DNA of 37,810 bases from Burkholderiales bacterium. Its GTDB lineage: Bacteria > Pseudomonadota > Gammaproteobacteria > Burkholderiales > Burkholderiaceae_C. Positions 16,630-28,107 of this stretch are shown piece by piece (within the stretch, counting starts at the first letter, position 1; every line of letters begins with the position of its first letter). Position numbers and translations under genes: made by a program. The notes under the pieces were generated by a model that saw only the letters and a list, made by a program, of their open reading frames with translations, was not told the DNA's origin and ran no database searches. Location of the stretch: contig JANYAN010000480.1 of the NCBI GenBank assembly GCA_025361305.1, positions 1 to 37,810 on the forward strand, given 5' to 3'.

Positions 16630-18186
16630 ATGTCCGACCACAACACCCCCGCCGCCCCTGCGATCGACGAAAACCAGCTGATCGCCGAGCGGCGCGAAAA
16701 GCTCAAGGCCCTGCGCGAGGCCCAGAAGCAGGGCAAGGGCGTTGCCTTCCCGAATGATTTCAAGCCGACCGACCACGCCGCCCAATTGCATGACCGCCAC
16801 GGCGAAGCCACGGCCGAGCAGCTGGACGCGGCCGGAACGACTGCCCGGATCGCCGGGCGCATGATGCTCAAGCGGGTCATGGGAAAGGCCAGCTTCGCCA
16901 CCGTACAGGACCAGAGCGGCCGCATCCAGATCTACGTGACCCGCGATGGCGTGGGCGAGGAGGTCTATGCCGCGTTCAAGCACTGGGATCTGGGCGACAT
17001 CGTGGCCGCCGAGGGCAAGGTGTTCAAGACCCGTACCGGCGAGCTGTCACTGCACGCCAGCAGCATCCGGCTGCTCACCAAGAGCCTGCGGCCAATGCCC
17101 GACAAGTTCCACGGCATGGCCGACCAGGAAGTCAAATACCGCCAGCGCTACGTCGACCTGATGACCGACGAGCTGGCGCGCAAACGCTTCATCGCCCGCA
17201 GCAAGGCGATCAGCGGGATCCGGGAATTCATGGTGGATCACCAGTTCCTCGAGGTGGAAACGCCCATGCTCCACCCGATTCCCGGCGGCGCCAACGCGCG
17301 GCCGTTCGTGACCCACCATAACGCGCTGGACCAGGAGATGTACCTGCGCATCGCGCCGGAGCTGTACCTCAAGCGCCTGATCGTCGGCGGCTTCGAGCGC
17401 GTGTTTGAAATCAACCGCAGTTACCGCAACGAAGGTATCTCGGTGCGGCACAACCCCGAATTCACGATGATGGAGTTCTACGCGGCGTACTGGAACTACC
17501 GCGACCTGATGGATTTCACCGAGGCCCTGATTCGCGACGCCGCGCAGAAGGCCCGGGGCACCCAGCAGCTGAGCTACAGCGGCAAGGCCGTCGACCTGGG
17601 CCCCCCGTTCGAGCGGCTGACGATCCGCGAGGCGATCCTCAAGCACACCGAGGCCGGCACGACCCTGGAGGCAAGTGCCGTCGCCGCCGTGGACAGCCGC
17701 GACTGGCTGATCAATGCGCTGCGAAAGCTGGGACTGAACGAGGAAAACAACAAGCTTTCGGGCCGCTCACTGGCCAGCCTTCAGGTGCTGTATTTCGAGG
17801 AGAAAGTGGAAGAAAAGCTGTGGCAGCCAACCTTCATCATGGAGCACCCCACCGAGATCTCGCCGCTGGCCCGCGCCAATGACGAGCGGCCCGAGGTCAC
17901 CGAGCGCTTCGAGCTGTACATCACCGGGCGCGAATTCGGAAACGGCTTTTCCGAACTCAACGACGCAGAAGACCAGGCCGCACGCTTCACGGCGCAGGTC
18001 GACGCGAAGGATGCGGGCGACGACGAGGCCATGTTCTACGACCACGATTTCGTGCGGGCGCTCGAATACGGAATGCCGCCCACGGGCGGTTGCGGAATCG
18101 GGATCGACCGGTTGATGATGCTGCTGACCGACAGCCCCAGCATTCGCGACGTGATCCTGTTCCCTGCGCTGCGCAAGGAATCCTGA
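16630..18186 (+). CDS. lysS: Lysyl-tRNA synthetase (class II)
   Basis: [62 protein letters not shown]. Confidence 0.97.
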   Translation: MSDHNTPAAPAIDENQLIAERREKLKALREAQKQGKGVAFPNDFKPTDHAAQLHDRHGEATAEQLDAAGTTARIAGRMMLKRVMGKASFATVQDQSGRIQIYVTRDGVGEEVYAAFKHWDLGDIVAAEGKVFKTRTGELSLHASSIRLLTKSLRPMPDKFHGMADQEVKYRQRYVDLMTDELARKRFIARSKAISGIREFMVDHQFLEVETPMLHPIPGGANARPFVTHHNALDQEMYLRIAPELYLKRLIVGGFERVFEINRSYRNEGISVRHNPEFTMMEFYAAYWNYRDLMDFTEALIRDAAQKARGTQQLSYSGKAVDLGPPFERLTIREAILKHTEAGTTLEASAVAAVDSRDWLINALRKLGLNEENNKLSGRSLASLQVLYFEEKVEEKLWQPTFIMEHPTEISPLARANDERPEVTERFELYITGREFGNGFSELNDAEDQAARFTAQVDAKDAGDDEAMFYDHDFVRALEYGMPPTGGCGIGIDRLMMLLTDSPSIRDVILFPALRKES

Positions 18187-18218
18187 GCGATCCCGGCCCC
18201 TGGCAGGCCAGCAGGAAC

Positions 18219-19283
18219 TCAGGGGACCAGGTCGAGTGCCTGCATATAGCGCGGCTCGCTCATCAGGGCACTCCATGACGGCGCCGGCGTGGCCGGCAAC
18301 AGCGCAAGGCGTCGCTGCTCGCCGGCTGGACTGGGCTGCCAGCGGTCCTTGAGCACGGCCTCGGTCAGGCCGTCGATCAGCCCATCGATGGCCGCGCCAC
18401 CCTCACTGTTGATCGACTGGTTGCACAGCAGGACCATGTCGCAGCCCGCGGTGAGCGCCGCGACCGCCGCTTCGGCGTAGCCGACTTCGCGCCCGTCGAT
18501 CAGCCGCGCGCCTGCCATGCTGAGATCGTCGCTGAAGACGGCACCGCGAAATCCGAGGCGCTCGCGCAGGATCTCGCCCAGCCAGCGACTGGAAAATCCG
18601 GCCGGCCGGGTGTCTACGCGGGGATAGATCACGTGGGCAGGCATAACGGCAGTCAGCGAGGTGTTGAGCCATTCATAGGGCGCGGCGTCATCGGCGAGAA
18701 TCGCCTTCAGACTGCGCGGGTCAATCGGGATCTCGTGGTGCGAATCGGCCTTGACGAAGCCGTGGCCCGGGAAATGCTTGCCGCAATTGGCCATGCCCGC
18801 GTGCAGCAAGCCGTGCATCAGGCTCTTGGCGAGCAGGGACACAACCCTCGGGTCACGATGGAAGGCACGGTCGCCGATGACGCCGCTCGCGCCCCAGTCC
18901 AGATCCAGCACCGGGGTGAAGCTGAAGTCCACACCGCAGGCGCGCAATTCGGCGCCCAGTACATAGCCCGCCGCGGTGGCGCAATTGGTGGCCCGCAGGG
19001 CGTCATTCATCCACAGTTCGCCAAAGACACGCATCTCAGGCAGGTGGGTGAACCCGTCTGTGCGGAATCGCTGAACCCGGCCGCCCTCGTGATCGACGCA
19101 GATGATCAGGTCGTTTCGCACCGACTTGATATCCGCGCATAGTTGCCCCAGTTGGGCTCGGTCACGCCAGTTACGGGCAAACAGGATCAGGCCGCCGACC
19201 AGAGGGTGACGCAGGCGCCGGCGATCGGCTTTGGTCAGTTCCAGCCCTGCGATGTCCAGGACAAGTGGCGCGTGTTCGCTCAT
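18219..19283 (-). CDS. nagZ: Beta-N-acetylhexosaminidase (GH3)
   Basis: [41 protein letters not shown]. Confidence 0.95.
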   Translation of the reverse strand: MSEHAPLVLDIAGLELTKADRRRLRHPLVGGLILFARNWRDRAQLGQLCADIKSVRNDLIICVDHEGGRVQRFRTDGFTHLPEMRVFGELWMNDALRATNCATAAGYVLGAELRACGVDFSFTPVLDLDWGASGVIGDRAFHRDPRVVSLLAKSLMHGLLHAGMANCGKHFPGHGFVKADSHHEIPIDPRSLKAILADDAAPYEWLNTSLTAVMPAHVIYPRVDTRPAGFSSRWLGEILRERLGFRGAVFSDDLSMAGARLIDGREVGYAEAAVAALTAGCDMVLLCNQSINSEGGAAIDGLIDGLTEAVLKDRWQPSPAGEQRRLALLPATPAPSWSALMSEPRYMQALDLVP

Positions 19284-19681
19284 TCGTCTGCTTTCTTCTC
19301 GACCACGACGAAGCTCGCGGCGTAGTCGGTTTCGTCGGTCACACTCACATGGGCCGTGAGCCCGCGCGCTTCAAACCACTCTTTCAGGCCACCATGCAGG
19401 ACGATTACCGGCTTGCCGCTGGCGAGCTTGCCGATCTCGCACAGCCGCCAGGTCATCGGCATGCGCATGCCCAGGCCCACGGCCTTGCTGAATGCCTCCT
19501 TGGCGGAAAATCGGGTTGCCAGGTAGCGCAGGCCGCGCTCGGGCCAGCGCCCCGTACGCGAGCGCCAGGTCACCAGTTCGGCGTCGCTGAGAATCTTGCG
19601 GGCAAATCGCTCACCGTGGCGGTCCAGCGAAGAGCGGATTCGCCGCACGTCGCAGACATCGGTGCCGATCCCATGGATCAT
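19280..19681 (-). CDS. acpS: Holo-[acyl-carrier-protein] synthase
   Basis: [36 protein letters not shown]; start reset to ATG 19681 (ATGA overlap with pdxJ stop). Confidence 0.95.
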   Translation of the reverse strand: MIHGIGTDVCDVRRIRSSLDRHGERFARKILSDAELVTWRSRTGRWPERGLRYLATRFSAKEAFSKAVGLGMRMPMTWRLCEIGKLASGKPVIVLHGGLKEWFEARGLTAHVSVTDETDYAASFVVVEKKADE

Positions 19682-20451
19682 GCATCTGCCCGGGCGCCGA
19701 AGGCCCGGTCGATACATGCCAGATAGCTCTTGACCGCGCCGGCATAGCCCAATTCGAGGGAATCGGAGATCAGGGCATGACCAATCGACACTTCCAGCAC
19801 ACCAGGGACGGCGGCAAGAAATTCAGTCAGATTGTCGAGGTTGAGGTCATGCCCTGCGTTGACCCCCAGGCCAACCTCTCTTGCCGCAAGCGCGGCATCG
19901 ACAAAGTTCCTGAGCACAGCCAGCTTGTCCCCGCTACCGTGGGCACTGGCATAGCTTTCGGTATAGAGTTCGACACGGTCGGCCCCCACCGCCTTTGCCT
20001 GCGCCATGGCCTGTGGCGAAGGGTCCATGAACAGGCTGACCCGCACTCCCAGCGAATGCGCCTGGGCGATCAACGGCCGCAGGCGGGCAGCGTCTGAGGG
20101 GAAGTCCCAGCCATGGTCGCTGGTGAACTGGCCCTCGCTGTCCGGCACGAAGGTGCACTGGTCGGGACGGGTATCGCGTACGAAGTCCATCAGGTTTTGG
20201 AACGGGTTGCCTTCGATGTTGAATTCCGTGCCGGGTCGGGCCCTGAGCAATCGGTGCAGCACGAGCACGTCCTCGCCGCGGATGTGCCTCGCGTCCGGCC
20301 GGGGGTGGACGGTGATCCCGTGGGCACCGGCATCCAGGCACAGTGTGGCAGCCCGGATCAGGCTTGGGATGCCGAGATGGCGCGTATTGCGCACCAGCGC
20401 CACTTTGTTGAGGTTGACGGAAAGTGCGGTCTTGGGTGTTGCCGTGGTCAT
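19678..20451 (-). CDS. pdxJ: Pyridoxine 5'-phosphate synthase
   Basis: [15 protein letters not shown]...[22 protein letters not shown]; start reset to ATG 20451. Confidence 0.95.
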   Translation of the reverse strand: MTTATPKTALSVNLNKVALVRNTRHLGIPSLIRAATLCLDAGAHGITVHPRPDARHIRGEDVLVLHRLLRARPGTEFNIEGNPFQNLMDFVRDTRPDQCTFVPDSEGQFTSDHGWDFPSDAARLRPLIAQAHSLGVRVSLFMDPSPQAMAQAKAVGADRVELYTESYASAHGSGDKLAVLRNFVDAALAAREVGLGVNAGHDLNLDNLTEFLAAVPGVLEVSIGHALISDSLELGYAGAVKSYLACIDRAFGARADA

Positions 20452-21200
20452 AGGGCCTGGATGTCCATCATCAGCTGGCGGGTGCGCAGGATTGCGACCC
20501 CGCAATGGTAGTGCAGCAGCGCGCGCAACTGCGGTTTGAGTTCGGCCATGGCGTTGGCGGCCACAGGCAACGCGGTCAGGAAAGGCGATGGCTGTTCCAG
20601 CGCCAGCTGCACCGCCTGCCACTGGCTGCCGCTCAGGCTGGCCTTTGCATCACCCTCGCGCGCCAGCACGACACCGGCTTCTGGCACCAGGCAGTAGCGC
20701 CCTTCAGGCAGAACCGGTACCAGGGTCAGGGTCTGGACGTCAAGTTGCGGTAGCAGGCCAACTTCACGCAGCAGCACCAGTTCGAAGGCCCGCAGGGCGG
20801 ACGGGAGCGCCGTGAGGTGCTCAGAGGCCAGCACCTGCACCGCCGAGCTGTATGCGTCGAACAGGCCCGGATGCGGGTCGTCGCGCGCCAGCAGCCGCAG
20901 CAGGAGTTCGTTGAGGTAGTACCCCGACAGCAGCGCGTCGCCTGTCGGCATGACCTGCCCGCCCACCCATTCAGCGCCCTTGAGCGTGCGGATCTCGGCG
21001 TCGCCGCCAAATGCCAGTCGCAGCGGCTGCAAAGGCAGCAGGACCGGGCGAAAATTCGAGCTTGGCTTCTTGGCCCCCTTGGCCACCAGGGCCACCCGCC
21101 CGTGGTGCCTCGTGAACACCTCGATGATCAGGCTTGACTCGCTCCAGTCATACCGGTGCAGCACGAATGCCGGCTCGTCGGAGATGCGTTGTGTGGCCAC
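20448..21200 (-). CDS. recO: DNA repair protein RecO
   Basis: [61 protein letters not shown]. Confidence 0.93.
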   Translation of the reverse strand: MATQRISDEPAFVLHRYDWSESSLIIEVFTRHHGRVALVAKGAKKPSSNFRPVLLPLQPLRLAFGGDAEIRTLKGAEWVGGQVMPTGDALLSGYYLNELLLRLLARDDPHPGLFDAYSSAVQVLASEHLTALPSALRAFELVLLREVGLLPQLDVQTLTLVPVLPEGRYCLVPEAGVVLAREGDAKASLSGSQWQAVQLALEQPSPFLTALPVAANAMAELKPQLRALLHYHCGVAILRTRQLMMDIQAL

Positions 21201-21223
21201 TGTTCGAGACTGGACACCCGGCT

Positions 21224-22129
21224 CTACTCGTACCCAAAACTTCGCACCCGCGCTTCATCGTCGGCCCAGCCGGTGCGGACCTTGACCCAGACCTCGAGGA
21301 ACACCTTGCAGTCCATGAGCTTCTCGAGCTCCTGCCGGGCTTCGGTGCCGATGCGTTTGAGCCGCTCGCCCTTTTCGCCGATCACCATCGCCTTGTGGCC
21401 GTCGCGCTCGACAATGATGGTCGCGGCGATCTTGACCAGGCGCTTGTGCTTGGGGCTGGGCTCTTCCTCGAACTTGTCGATCACAACCGTGGATGTGTAG
21501 GGCAACTCGTCACCCGTGAACCGGAACAGTTTCTCGCGAACAGTCTCTCCGGCGAGAAACTTTTCACTGCGATCGGTGAGCTCGTCGGCCGAGTACCACC
21601 AGGGCTGCTCGGGCAGGTATTTCTCGCAGATCCCGATCAGGCGTTCCACGTCCTTTGCGTTCTTCGCCGACAAAGGCACGAATTCGGCGAAGGCATGGCG
21701 TTGCTGCATTTCGCGCAGCCACGGCGCGAGGTCGGAGCGGCGCTGCACCTGGTCCAGCTTGTTGGCCAGCAGCAGTGCCGGGACACCGGGCTTGAGCAGC
21801 GACAGCACCTTGGCGTCGGCCAGAGTGAACTTGCCCGCCTCTACGACAAACAGCACCAGATCGACGTCGACGACGGCGCCAAGCACGGTCTTGTTGAGTG
21901 ACCGGTTCAGCGCCGTGGCGTGACGGGTCTGGAACCCTGGCGTGTCGACAAAGATGAACTGCGAGGCACCCGCGCTGTGGATGCCGGTGATGCGGTGGCG
22001 CGTGGTCTGCGCCTTGCGCGAAGTAATGCTGATCTTTTGCCCGACCAGGGCATTCAAAAGCGTCGATTTGCCGACATTGGGCTTGCCGACGATGGCGATC
22101 ACGCCGCAGCGCTGTGCGGTTTCGGTCAT
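21224..22129 (-). CDS. era: GTPase Era
   Basis: [48 protein letters not shown]-terminal KH domain; start reset to ATG 22129. Confidence 0.97.
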   Translation of the reverse strand: MTETAQRCGVIAIVGKPNVGKSTLLNALVGQKISITSRKAQTTRHRITGIHSAGASQFIFVDTPGFQTRHATALNRSLNKTVLGAVVDVDLVLFVVEAGKFTLADAKVLSLLKPGVPALLLANKLDQVQRRSDLAPWLREMQQRHAFAEFVPLSAKNAKDVERLIGICEKYLPEQPWWYSADELTDRSEKFLAGETVREKLFRFTGDELPYTSTVVIDKFEEEPSPKHKRLVKIAATIIVERDGHKAMVIGEKGERLKRIGTEARQELEKLMDCKVFLEVWVKVRTGWADDEARVRSFGYE

Positions 22130-22809
22130 TTGGGCCTTGCCTTGAGCGCCAGCAGCATGGCCGTGGCCGCCGCCTGTTCGCCAGCCCGTCGCGATGCACC
22201 GATGCCGCGCTCGACGGCACTCAGTTCCGGAATTTCGCACTCGACGTCGAAGGTCTGCTTGTGCGGCGCACCCAGTGTGCCGGCCACGCGGTAGATAGGA
22301 AGCTTCATCTTGCGGCCCTGGAGCCACTCCTGCAATTCGGTCTTGGGGTCTTTGGCCACCGCCGGCATCTGGGGGTTGATCGCCACGTCCCGAAACAGTC
22401 GGTGAACCAGCGCCTCGGCAGCGAGATAGCCCGCGTCCAGCTGAACCGCGCCGATCAGTGCCTCCAGCGCGTCGGCCAGGATCGACGGACGCTTCTGCCC
22501 ACCCGATCGCGCCTCGCCCTCCCCTAGCCGGATGACATCCGACAGGCCCAGAGCCTCGGCCAGGTGATGCAGCGTGTCCTGCTTGACCAAGTTGGCCCTG
22601 ACCCGTGACAGGTCGCCTTCGGGCAGTTCGCTGAGTTGGTTGTAGAGCAGTGCTGCAACGGCCAGGTTCAGGACCGAATCGCCAAGGAATTCCAGTCGCT
22701 CGTTGTGGTCGGCCGAAAAGCTGCGGTGCGTCAGCGCGCGGGTGAGCAGCCGGGGGTCCGCAAACCGGTGCTGCAAGCGCGCTTGCAGTGCTGAAAGCTG
22801 GCCATCCAC
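22126..22809 (-). CDS. rnc: Ribonuclease III
   Basis: [21 protein letters not shown] signature; dsRBD C-terminus; GTG start. Confidence 0.96.
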   Translation of the reverse strand: MDGQLSALQARLQHRFADPRLLTRALTHRSFSADHNERLEFLGDSVLNLAVAALLYNQLSELPEGDLSRVRANLVKQDTLHHLAEALGLSDVIRLGEGEARSGGQKRPSILADALEALIGAVQLDAGYLAAEALVHRLFRDVAINPQMPAVAKDPKTELQEWLQGRKMKLPIYRVAGTLGAPHKQTFDVECEIPELSAVERGIGASRRAGEQAAATAMLLALKARPK

Positions 22810-22822
22810 GCTTGCCTTGGGC

Positions 22823-23173
22823 TCAGGACGAACCGGCGTATTTCAGCAGCAGGTAGGCCGGCCCGAACATGTGGATTTCCTTGGTATAGGCGAACTTCAC
22901 CACCACCTTGTCGCCATCCTTGGAAATGTCCAGGTCCTTGTCCTTGACCGAAGTGATGTCGTCGATCTGCGCGGCCTTGTAATAGATCGATTTGACCTCG
23001 GCCACGGTGTTGCCCGCGGAGGCCTTCTTGACTGCCTTGAGAACGGCCTGGTACTCGAGCACGGTGGGGAACGCCTGTGCTCCCAGGACACCGACGCAGG
23101 CGAGAACGCCGACGACGAAAAGCAGGCCGATAAAGGAAATGCCGGATTGTGCCGACTTGAACCGTAGCTTCAT
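22823..23173 (-). CDS. DUF4845 family protein
   Basis: [43 protein letters not shown]; standard position between lepB and rnc in betaproteobacteria. Confidence 0.8.
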   Translation of the reverse strand: MKLRFKSAQSGISFIGLLFVVGVLACVGVLGAQAFPTVLEYQAVLKAVKKASAGNTVAEVKSIYYKAAQIDDITSVKDKDLDISKDGDKVVVKFAYTKEIHMFGPAYLLLKYAGSS

Positions 23174-23202
23174 GTACTAACCCCTCGCTGCAAAGAGAGT
23201 CT

Positions 23203-24177
23203 CTATTCGAACGATCCGATGCGCCTGAAATTGCCGAAATTCATCCAGACCAGGAAGGCCTTGCCCACGATGTTGCCTTCCGGGACGAAGCCCCAGTAGC
23301 GCGAGTCAAGCGAATTATCGCGGTTGTCGCCCATCATGAAATAGTGCCCCGGCGGGACCTTGCAGACCACGCCTTCGACACTGTAACGGCAATTTTCCCG
23401 ATTGGGGAAGTCCATGATTTCAGCCTCGGACAGGCCCGCCCTGCGATTGTCGTCATTGAGCAACCGGTGCCGCCTGTCGCCAAGCACCTCCTCGTACTGC
23501 TTGAAATAGCGCATCGCATCGTCGTCGAAGAACTCCGGCACGACGTCCTTGCTGACCGGCTGGCCGTTGATGGTCAGCTTCTTGTCCCGGTAGGCCACCT
23601 CGTCGCCGGGCAACCCCACGACGCGCTTTATGTAGTCGAGGCTCGGCTTGGGCGGATAGCGGAACACCATCACTTCGCCGCGCTTTGGGGGCGTACCTTC
23701 TGTAATCCTGGTGTTGACCACCGGCAGGCGTACGCCATAGACGAACTTGTTCACCAGGATCAGGTCCCCCACCAGCAAGGTCGGGATCATCGAGCCGGAG
23801 GGGATCTTGAAGGGTTCGAACAGGAACGAGCGCAACAGGAAGACCGCCAGGATCACCGGAAACAGCCCGGCCGTCCAGTCCAGCCACCATGGCTGCATGA
23901 GCAATCGCTGCCTGGCCGGTGCCAGTTCGCCATCGACCTGGCTGATGCCTTTGGCCGCCAGATCGGCCACGCGCTGTGCAGCCTGTGTCTCCAGGGCAGC
24001 CGCAGCGCTACGGCGCGCGGGCAGAAAGTAAAGCCGCTCGGCCAACCAGTAGATGCCGGTGACAACGGTGGCCAGGAACAGCAGAAGCGCGAAATTGCCT
24101 TCGACGAGCCCGAAGTACCAGGCACCGGCATATCCTGCGAATGCCGCGAGCACGGCGGCCGTGAGCGCCTGCATCAT
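23203..24177 (-). CDS. lepB: Signal peptidase I
   Basis: FKIPSGSMIPTLLVGDLILVNKFVYG, YIKRVVGLPGD, GDNRDNSLDSRYWGFVP. Confidence 0.97.
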   Translation of the reverse strand: MMQALTAAVLAAFAGYAGAWYFGLVEGNFALLLFLATVVTGIYWLAERLYFLPARRSAAAALETQAAQRVADLAAKGISQVDGELAPARQRLLMQPWWLDWTAGLFPVILAVFLLRSFLFEPFKIPSGSMIPTLLVGDLILVNKFVYGVRLPVVNTRITEGTPPKRGEVMVFRYPPKPSLDYIKRVVGLPGDEVAYRDKKLTINGQPVSKDVVPEFFDDDAMRYFKQYEEVLGDRRHRLLNDDNRRAGLSEAEIMDFPNRENCRYSVEGVVCKVPPGHYFMMGDNRDNSLDSRYWGFVPEGNIVGKAFLVWMNFGNFRRIGSFE

Positions 24178-24211
24178 GCGGCACCGCCAACCAGGTACGG
24201 CCCGGCCGGGG

Positions 24212-26026
24212 TCATTCTTCCACCTGCAGTATTGCCAGGAAAGCTTCCTGGGGCACTTCGACTGAACCGATCTGTTTCATGCGTTTCTTGCCTGCCTTCT
24301 GTTTCTCTAGGAGCTTGCGCTTGCGGGTGATGTCGCCACCGTAGCATTTTGCCAGCACGTTCTTGCGCAGGGCCTTGATGGTCTCGCGCGCGATGATATT
24401 GGCGCCGATTGCCGCCTGGATGGCGACGTCGAACATCTGCCGGCTGATGATCTGTCGCATCTTGGCCACCACGGCCCGGCCACGGTATTGCGCCTGGGTA
24501 CGATGCACGATGATCGACAGCGCGTCGACCTTCTCGCCGTTGAGCAGGATGTCGACCTTCACGACGTCCGAGGGGCGAAACTCCTTGAACGTGTAGTCCA
24601 TCGATGCGTAGCCGCGACTGACCGACTTGAGTTTGTCGAAGAAATCCAGCACGATTTCGCCCAGCGGCAACTCATAGGTGAGCATGACCTGGCGCCCGTG
24701 ATACGCCATGTTGATCTGCATCCCGCGTTTCTGATTGGCCAGTGTCATCACCGCACCGACATATTCCTGAGGCATGTACAGGTGGACGGTCACGATCGGC
24801 TCCCGGATCTCTTCCAGCCGGCCCTGGTCGGGCATCTTGGACGGGTTCTCGACCATGACGACCTCGCCGTCGGCCTTCACGACCTGATAGACCACGCTGG
24901 GTGCGGTGGTGATCAGGTCCTGGTCGAACTCACGCTCGAGCCGCTCCTGCACGATCTCCATGTGCAGCAGGCCCAGGAAACCGCAGCGGAAGCCGAACCC
25001 CAGGGCTTGGCTGACCTCCGGTTCATAGTGGAGTGAAGCGTCATTGAGTTTGAGCTTTTCCAGGGCATCACGCAGAGAGTCGTACTGGTTGGCTTCTGTA
25101 GGGTACAGGCCGGCGAAGACCTGTGGCTGGATTTCCTTGAATCCTGGCAGAGGGTCGGTCGCCGTGAAAGCCGCACCGCCGGTTCCGGGTCGGATCAGGG
25201 TCACGGTGTCGCCGACTTTGGCCGCTTGCAGTTCACGGATACCGGCGATGATGTAGCCTACCTCGCCGGCCTCCAGCGATTCACGCGCCTCGTTGGCCGG
25301 TGTAAAGACACCGAGGTTGTCGGCGTTGTACACCGCTCCCGTGGCCATCAGCTTGATGCGTTCGCCCTTGGCCAGGCGTCCATCGACGACACGCACCAGC
25401 ATCACCACACCGACATAGCTGTCGAACCAGCTGTCCACGATCATCGCGCGCAGCGGACCATCGAGATTGCCCCGCGGCGCAGGCACCCTGGCCACGATCG
25501 CCTCGAGGATTTCGTCGATGCCCATGCCGGTCTTGGCCGAGCATGGAATCGCATCGCCCGCGTCGATACCGATCACATCTTCGATTTCCGCCTTCGCGTT
25601 TTCCGGATCGGCCTGCGGCAGGTCCATCTTGTTCAGCACCGGAACCACTTCGACGCCAAGGTCCAGGGCCGTATAACAGTTGGCCACGGTCTGCGCTTCC
25701 ACGCCCTGGCTGGCATCCACCACGAGCAGTGCACCTTCGCACGCAGACAGCGAGCGAGACACCTCGTACGAGAAGTCCACATGGCCGGGCGTGTCGATCA
25801 GATTGAGGTGGTAGATCTGTCCGTCACGCGCCGTGTACCGCAACGAAGCGGTCTGCGCCTTGATGGTTATCCCACGCTCTTTTTCGAGTTCCATCGAATC
25901 GAGCACCTGCTCTCCCATCTCGCGATCCGACAGGCCACCACAACGCTGGATCAGTCGGTCAGCGAGTGTCGATTTGCCGTGATCGATGTGCGCGATGATG
26001 GAAAAGTTTCTGATGTGATTCATCAA
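24212..26026 (-). CDS. lepA: Elongation factor 4
   Basis: [33 protein letters not shown]-terminal [45 protein letters not shown]. Confidence 0.98.
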   Translation of the reverse strand: MMNHIRNFSIIAHIDHGKSTLADRLIQRCGGLSDREMGEQVLDSMELEKERGITIKAQTASLRYTARDGQIYHLNLIDTPGHVDFSYEVSRSLSACEGALLVVDASQGVEAQTVANCYTALDLGVEVVPVLNKMDLPQADPENAKAEIEDVIGIDAGDAIPCSAKTGMGIDEILEAIVARVPAPRGNLDGPLRAMIVDSWFDSYVGVVMLVRVVDGRLAKGERIKLMATGAVYNADNLGVFTPANEARESLEAGEVGYIIAGIRELQAAKVGDTVTLIRPGTGGAAFTATDPLPGFKEIQPQVFAGLYPTEANQYDSLRDALEKLKLNDASLHYEPEVSQALGFGFRCGFLGLLHMEIVQERLEREFDQDLITTAPSVVYQVVKADGEVVMVENPSKMPDQGRLEEIREPIVTVHLYMPQEYVGAVMTLANQKRGMQINMAYHGRQVMLTYELPLGEIVLDFFDKLKSVSRGYASMDYTFKEFRPSDVVKVDILLNGEKVDALSIIVHRTQAQYRGRAVVAKMRQIISRQMFDVAIQAAIGANIIARETIKALRKNVLAKCYGGDITRKRKLLEKQKAGKKRMKQIGSVEVPQEAFLAILQVEE

Positions 26027-26063
26027 CGGGGACGCTTAAGTGATTGAATTCAAATGGCGATGC

Positions 26064-26100
26064 AAAAGAAAAAAGGGCGCGTCGAGTAGTGACGCGCCCT
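26064..26100 (-). terminator. Rho-independent terminator upstream of lepA
   Basis: Perfect 10-bp stem AGGGCGCGTC (26074-26083) / GACGCGCCCT (26091-26100), 7-nt loop; on the minus strand it is followed by TTTTTTCTTTT. Lies ~48 nt 5' of the lepA start. Confidence 0.85.
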
Positions 26101-26470
26101 AAACCAACAATCTATGGCAACTGCGATAGTTGGAGCTTCATTGTAGGCAAAAAGCCCGGCACGTACAGTCCGGCGACGGTCAAAACCGGGTCGTTGCAGG
26201 TCAGCAACATACAATTTATTCACAGGTTATCAACAAAATCCGGGGGTAACCATTGGGACAACTTGTGGGTGATCTGTGGATGGGCGGTGAACCGAATGAA
26301 TTCGAGCCGCAGGGCAGGCAACGGCATTTTCTATATGCACCAAACGCGTGGATGCAGGCACATATTCTATCAAATAAAGCACTTGCGCTGCTCATTAAGT
26401 TAGTACATGCAAACTTACTTAGCTTGCCGGGCGCCTGAAAATAATTTTTGAAGGCTGTTGCCAGGCCGTT

Positions 26471-26505
26471 AAAAAAGCCCCAATCCCTACCGTGGGATGG
26501 GGCTT
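26471..26505 (-). terminator. Rho-independent terminator 3' of mucD
   Basis: Minus-strand AAGCCCC-ATCCC ... GGGAT-(T)-GGGGCTT hairpin with a single-nt bulge followed by TTTTTT; 24 nt beyond the mucD stop codon. Confidence 0.85.
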
Positions 26506-26528
26506 CTGCAAGCGCCGCGCTGGACGTG

Positions 26529-28010
26529 CTAGCGGGCCGGCCGGATCAGCACGTACGTCGCGAGATCCCCTCGATGCAGCAACACGGGAACCGGTTTGCT
26601 CTTGTCGGCCTTGGCGACAGCGCTATCGAATTCCTTCACGCTGGCAACCTCGGTATTGCCGATCGCCACGATGACGTCACCCTCCCGGATGCCCGCGCGC
26701 GCACCGCTGTCTGCCGCCGCCTCCACTTTCACGCCGCCCTTGAGCTTCAATTCCTTCTTCTCGGCGTCGGTCAGGTCGCTGACCGACAGGCCAACGCTTT
26801 GGCCAGCCGCAGACAGCTTGGGCTTGTCCGGCTGCTTGTCTGACGTCTTGACGATCGGCTTATCCGGCTCGAACTCTCCGATCGTCACCGGCAGCTCGCG
26901 CTGGGCGCCACGCCGGAACACCGTCAGCGTGCCGCGGCTGCCGGGGCGGGTATTGCCGACCAGGCGCGGAAGGTCCGTCGACCGCTCGATGGATTTGCCG
27001 TCGAACTTCACGATGATGTCGCCGGCCTCGACTCCGGCCTTTTCGGCGGGCGAGCCGCTCTCGACGCTGCGAACCAGGGCACCTTGGGCCTTGCCCAGCC
27101 CGATCGACTCGGCGACATCCTTGGTCACCTGATCGATCTGGACACCGATGCGCCCGCGCGAGACGCGACCGGAACTGCGCAGCTGGTCGCTGACGCGGGT
27201 CGCCTCGTCCATCGGGATTGCGAATGAAATGCCCATGAATCCACCCGACCGCGAGTAGATCTGGCTGTTGATGCCCACCACTTCACCGCGCATGTTGATT
27301 AGCGGCCCCCCAGAGTTACCCGGGTTGATAGCTACATCGGTCTGGATGAACGGCAGGTAGTCGCCGGTATCGCGCTGCTTGGCGCTGACGATCCCCGCCG
27401 TGACAGTGTTCTCCAGCCCGAATGGCGAGCCAATGGCCATCACCCATTCACCGACCTTGAGCCGATTGACGTCGCCGACCTTCACGGCGGGCAAGCCCGT
27501 CGCCTCGATCTTGACCACCGCCACATCCGTGCGCTTGTCGGCACCGACTATCCTTGCCTTGAACTCGCGCTTGTCCGTGAGGGTGACGAGCACTTCGTCG
27601 GCACCGTCGACCACGTGGGCATTGGTCATCACGTAGCCATCCGATGTGAGGATGAAGCCCGACCCGACGCCCCGTGGTTGCTCGTCGTCCGGTTGCGGCC
27701 GGTTGGGCCGCGGGCCCTGGCGCGGCGCACCTGGCAGCGGCTGGCCAAAGAAGCGGCGAAAGAACTCCTGCATCTCATCGTCCATCTGGCCCGCACCGGG
27801 TACGGCCACCCGGGCGCGCTCAAGCGTTCGGATGTTGACCACCGACGGCCCCACCTGCTCCACCAGATCAGTGAAGTCCGGCAGCGCGCGCGACTGCGCC
27901 GCGGATTGGGCCGCGACCGGCCTGGCGGGCATCACCGCCACGGTCGCGACGATCGCCAACAGGGCCACGAGGCCATAGGCACGCGCTTGTTTCCAATCGA
28001 TCCTGAACAT
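26529..28010 (-). CDS. mucD: DegP/MucD-type periplasmic serine protease (two PDZ)
   Basis: TNAHVVDGADEVLVTL, DVAVVKIEA, QTDVAINPGNSGGPLINMRGEVVGINSQIYS; two PDZ-like segments. Confidence 0.93.
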   Translation of the reverse strand: MFRIDWKQARAYGLVALLAIVATVAVMPARPVAAQSAAQSRALPDFTDLVEQVGPSVVNIRTLERARVAVPGAGQMDDEMQEFFRRFFGQPLPGAPRQGPRPNRPQPDDEQPRGVGSGFILTSDGYVMTNAHVVDGADEVLVTLTDKREFKARIVGADKRTDVAVVKIEATGLPAVKVGDVNRLKVGEWVMAIGSPFGLENTVTAGIVSAKQRDTGDYLPFIQTDVAINPGNSGGPLINMRGEVVGINSQIYSRSGGFMGISFAIPMDEATRVSDQLRSSGRVSRGRIGVQIDQVTKDVAESIGLGKAQGALVRSVESGSPAEKAGVEAGDIIVKFDGKSIERSTDLPRLVGNTRPGSRGTLTVFRRGAQRELPVTIGEFEPDKPIVKTSDKQPDKPKLSAAGQSVGLSVSDLTDAEKKELKLKGGVKVEAAADSGARAGIREGDVIVAIGNTEVASVKEFDSAVAKADKSKPVPVLLHRGDLATYVLIRPAR

Positions 28011-28107
28011 GTCGACCTTTCAATGAATCACATGAAGACTGAGAACACGAAGCGGCAAATTGGTTCACCCAGCTGCGCAAACCACCACACGACGTCTAAT
28101 TGGGGCC

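Noticed and set aside
18197-18225. CCCCTG...CAGGGG hairpin between lysS and nagZ as a bidirectional terminator
   Set aside because: Only a 6-bp stem with a 17-nt loop and no T-tract on either strand; overlaps the nagZ stop codon.
26044-26403. 119-aa ORF in the lepA-mucD intergenic gap
   Set aside because: Starts inside the lepA-proximal terminator region and reads through hairpin DNA; no protein-like composition or ribosome-binding context seen. The interval fits non-coding function better.
26216-26455. Chromosomal oriC
   Set aside because: DnaA-box-like motifs and AT-rich DNA are present, but there is no dnaA, dnaN, gidA/mnmG or rpmH neighbour and only one perfect box; kept as a DnaA-site finding only.
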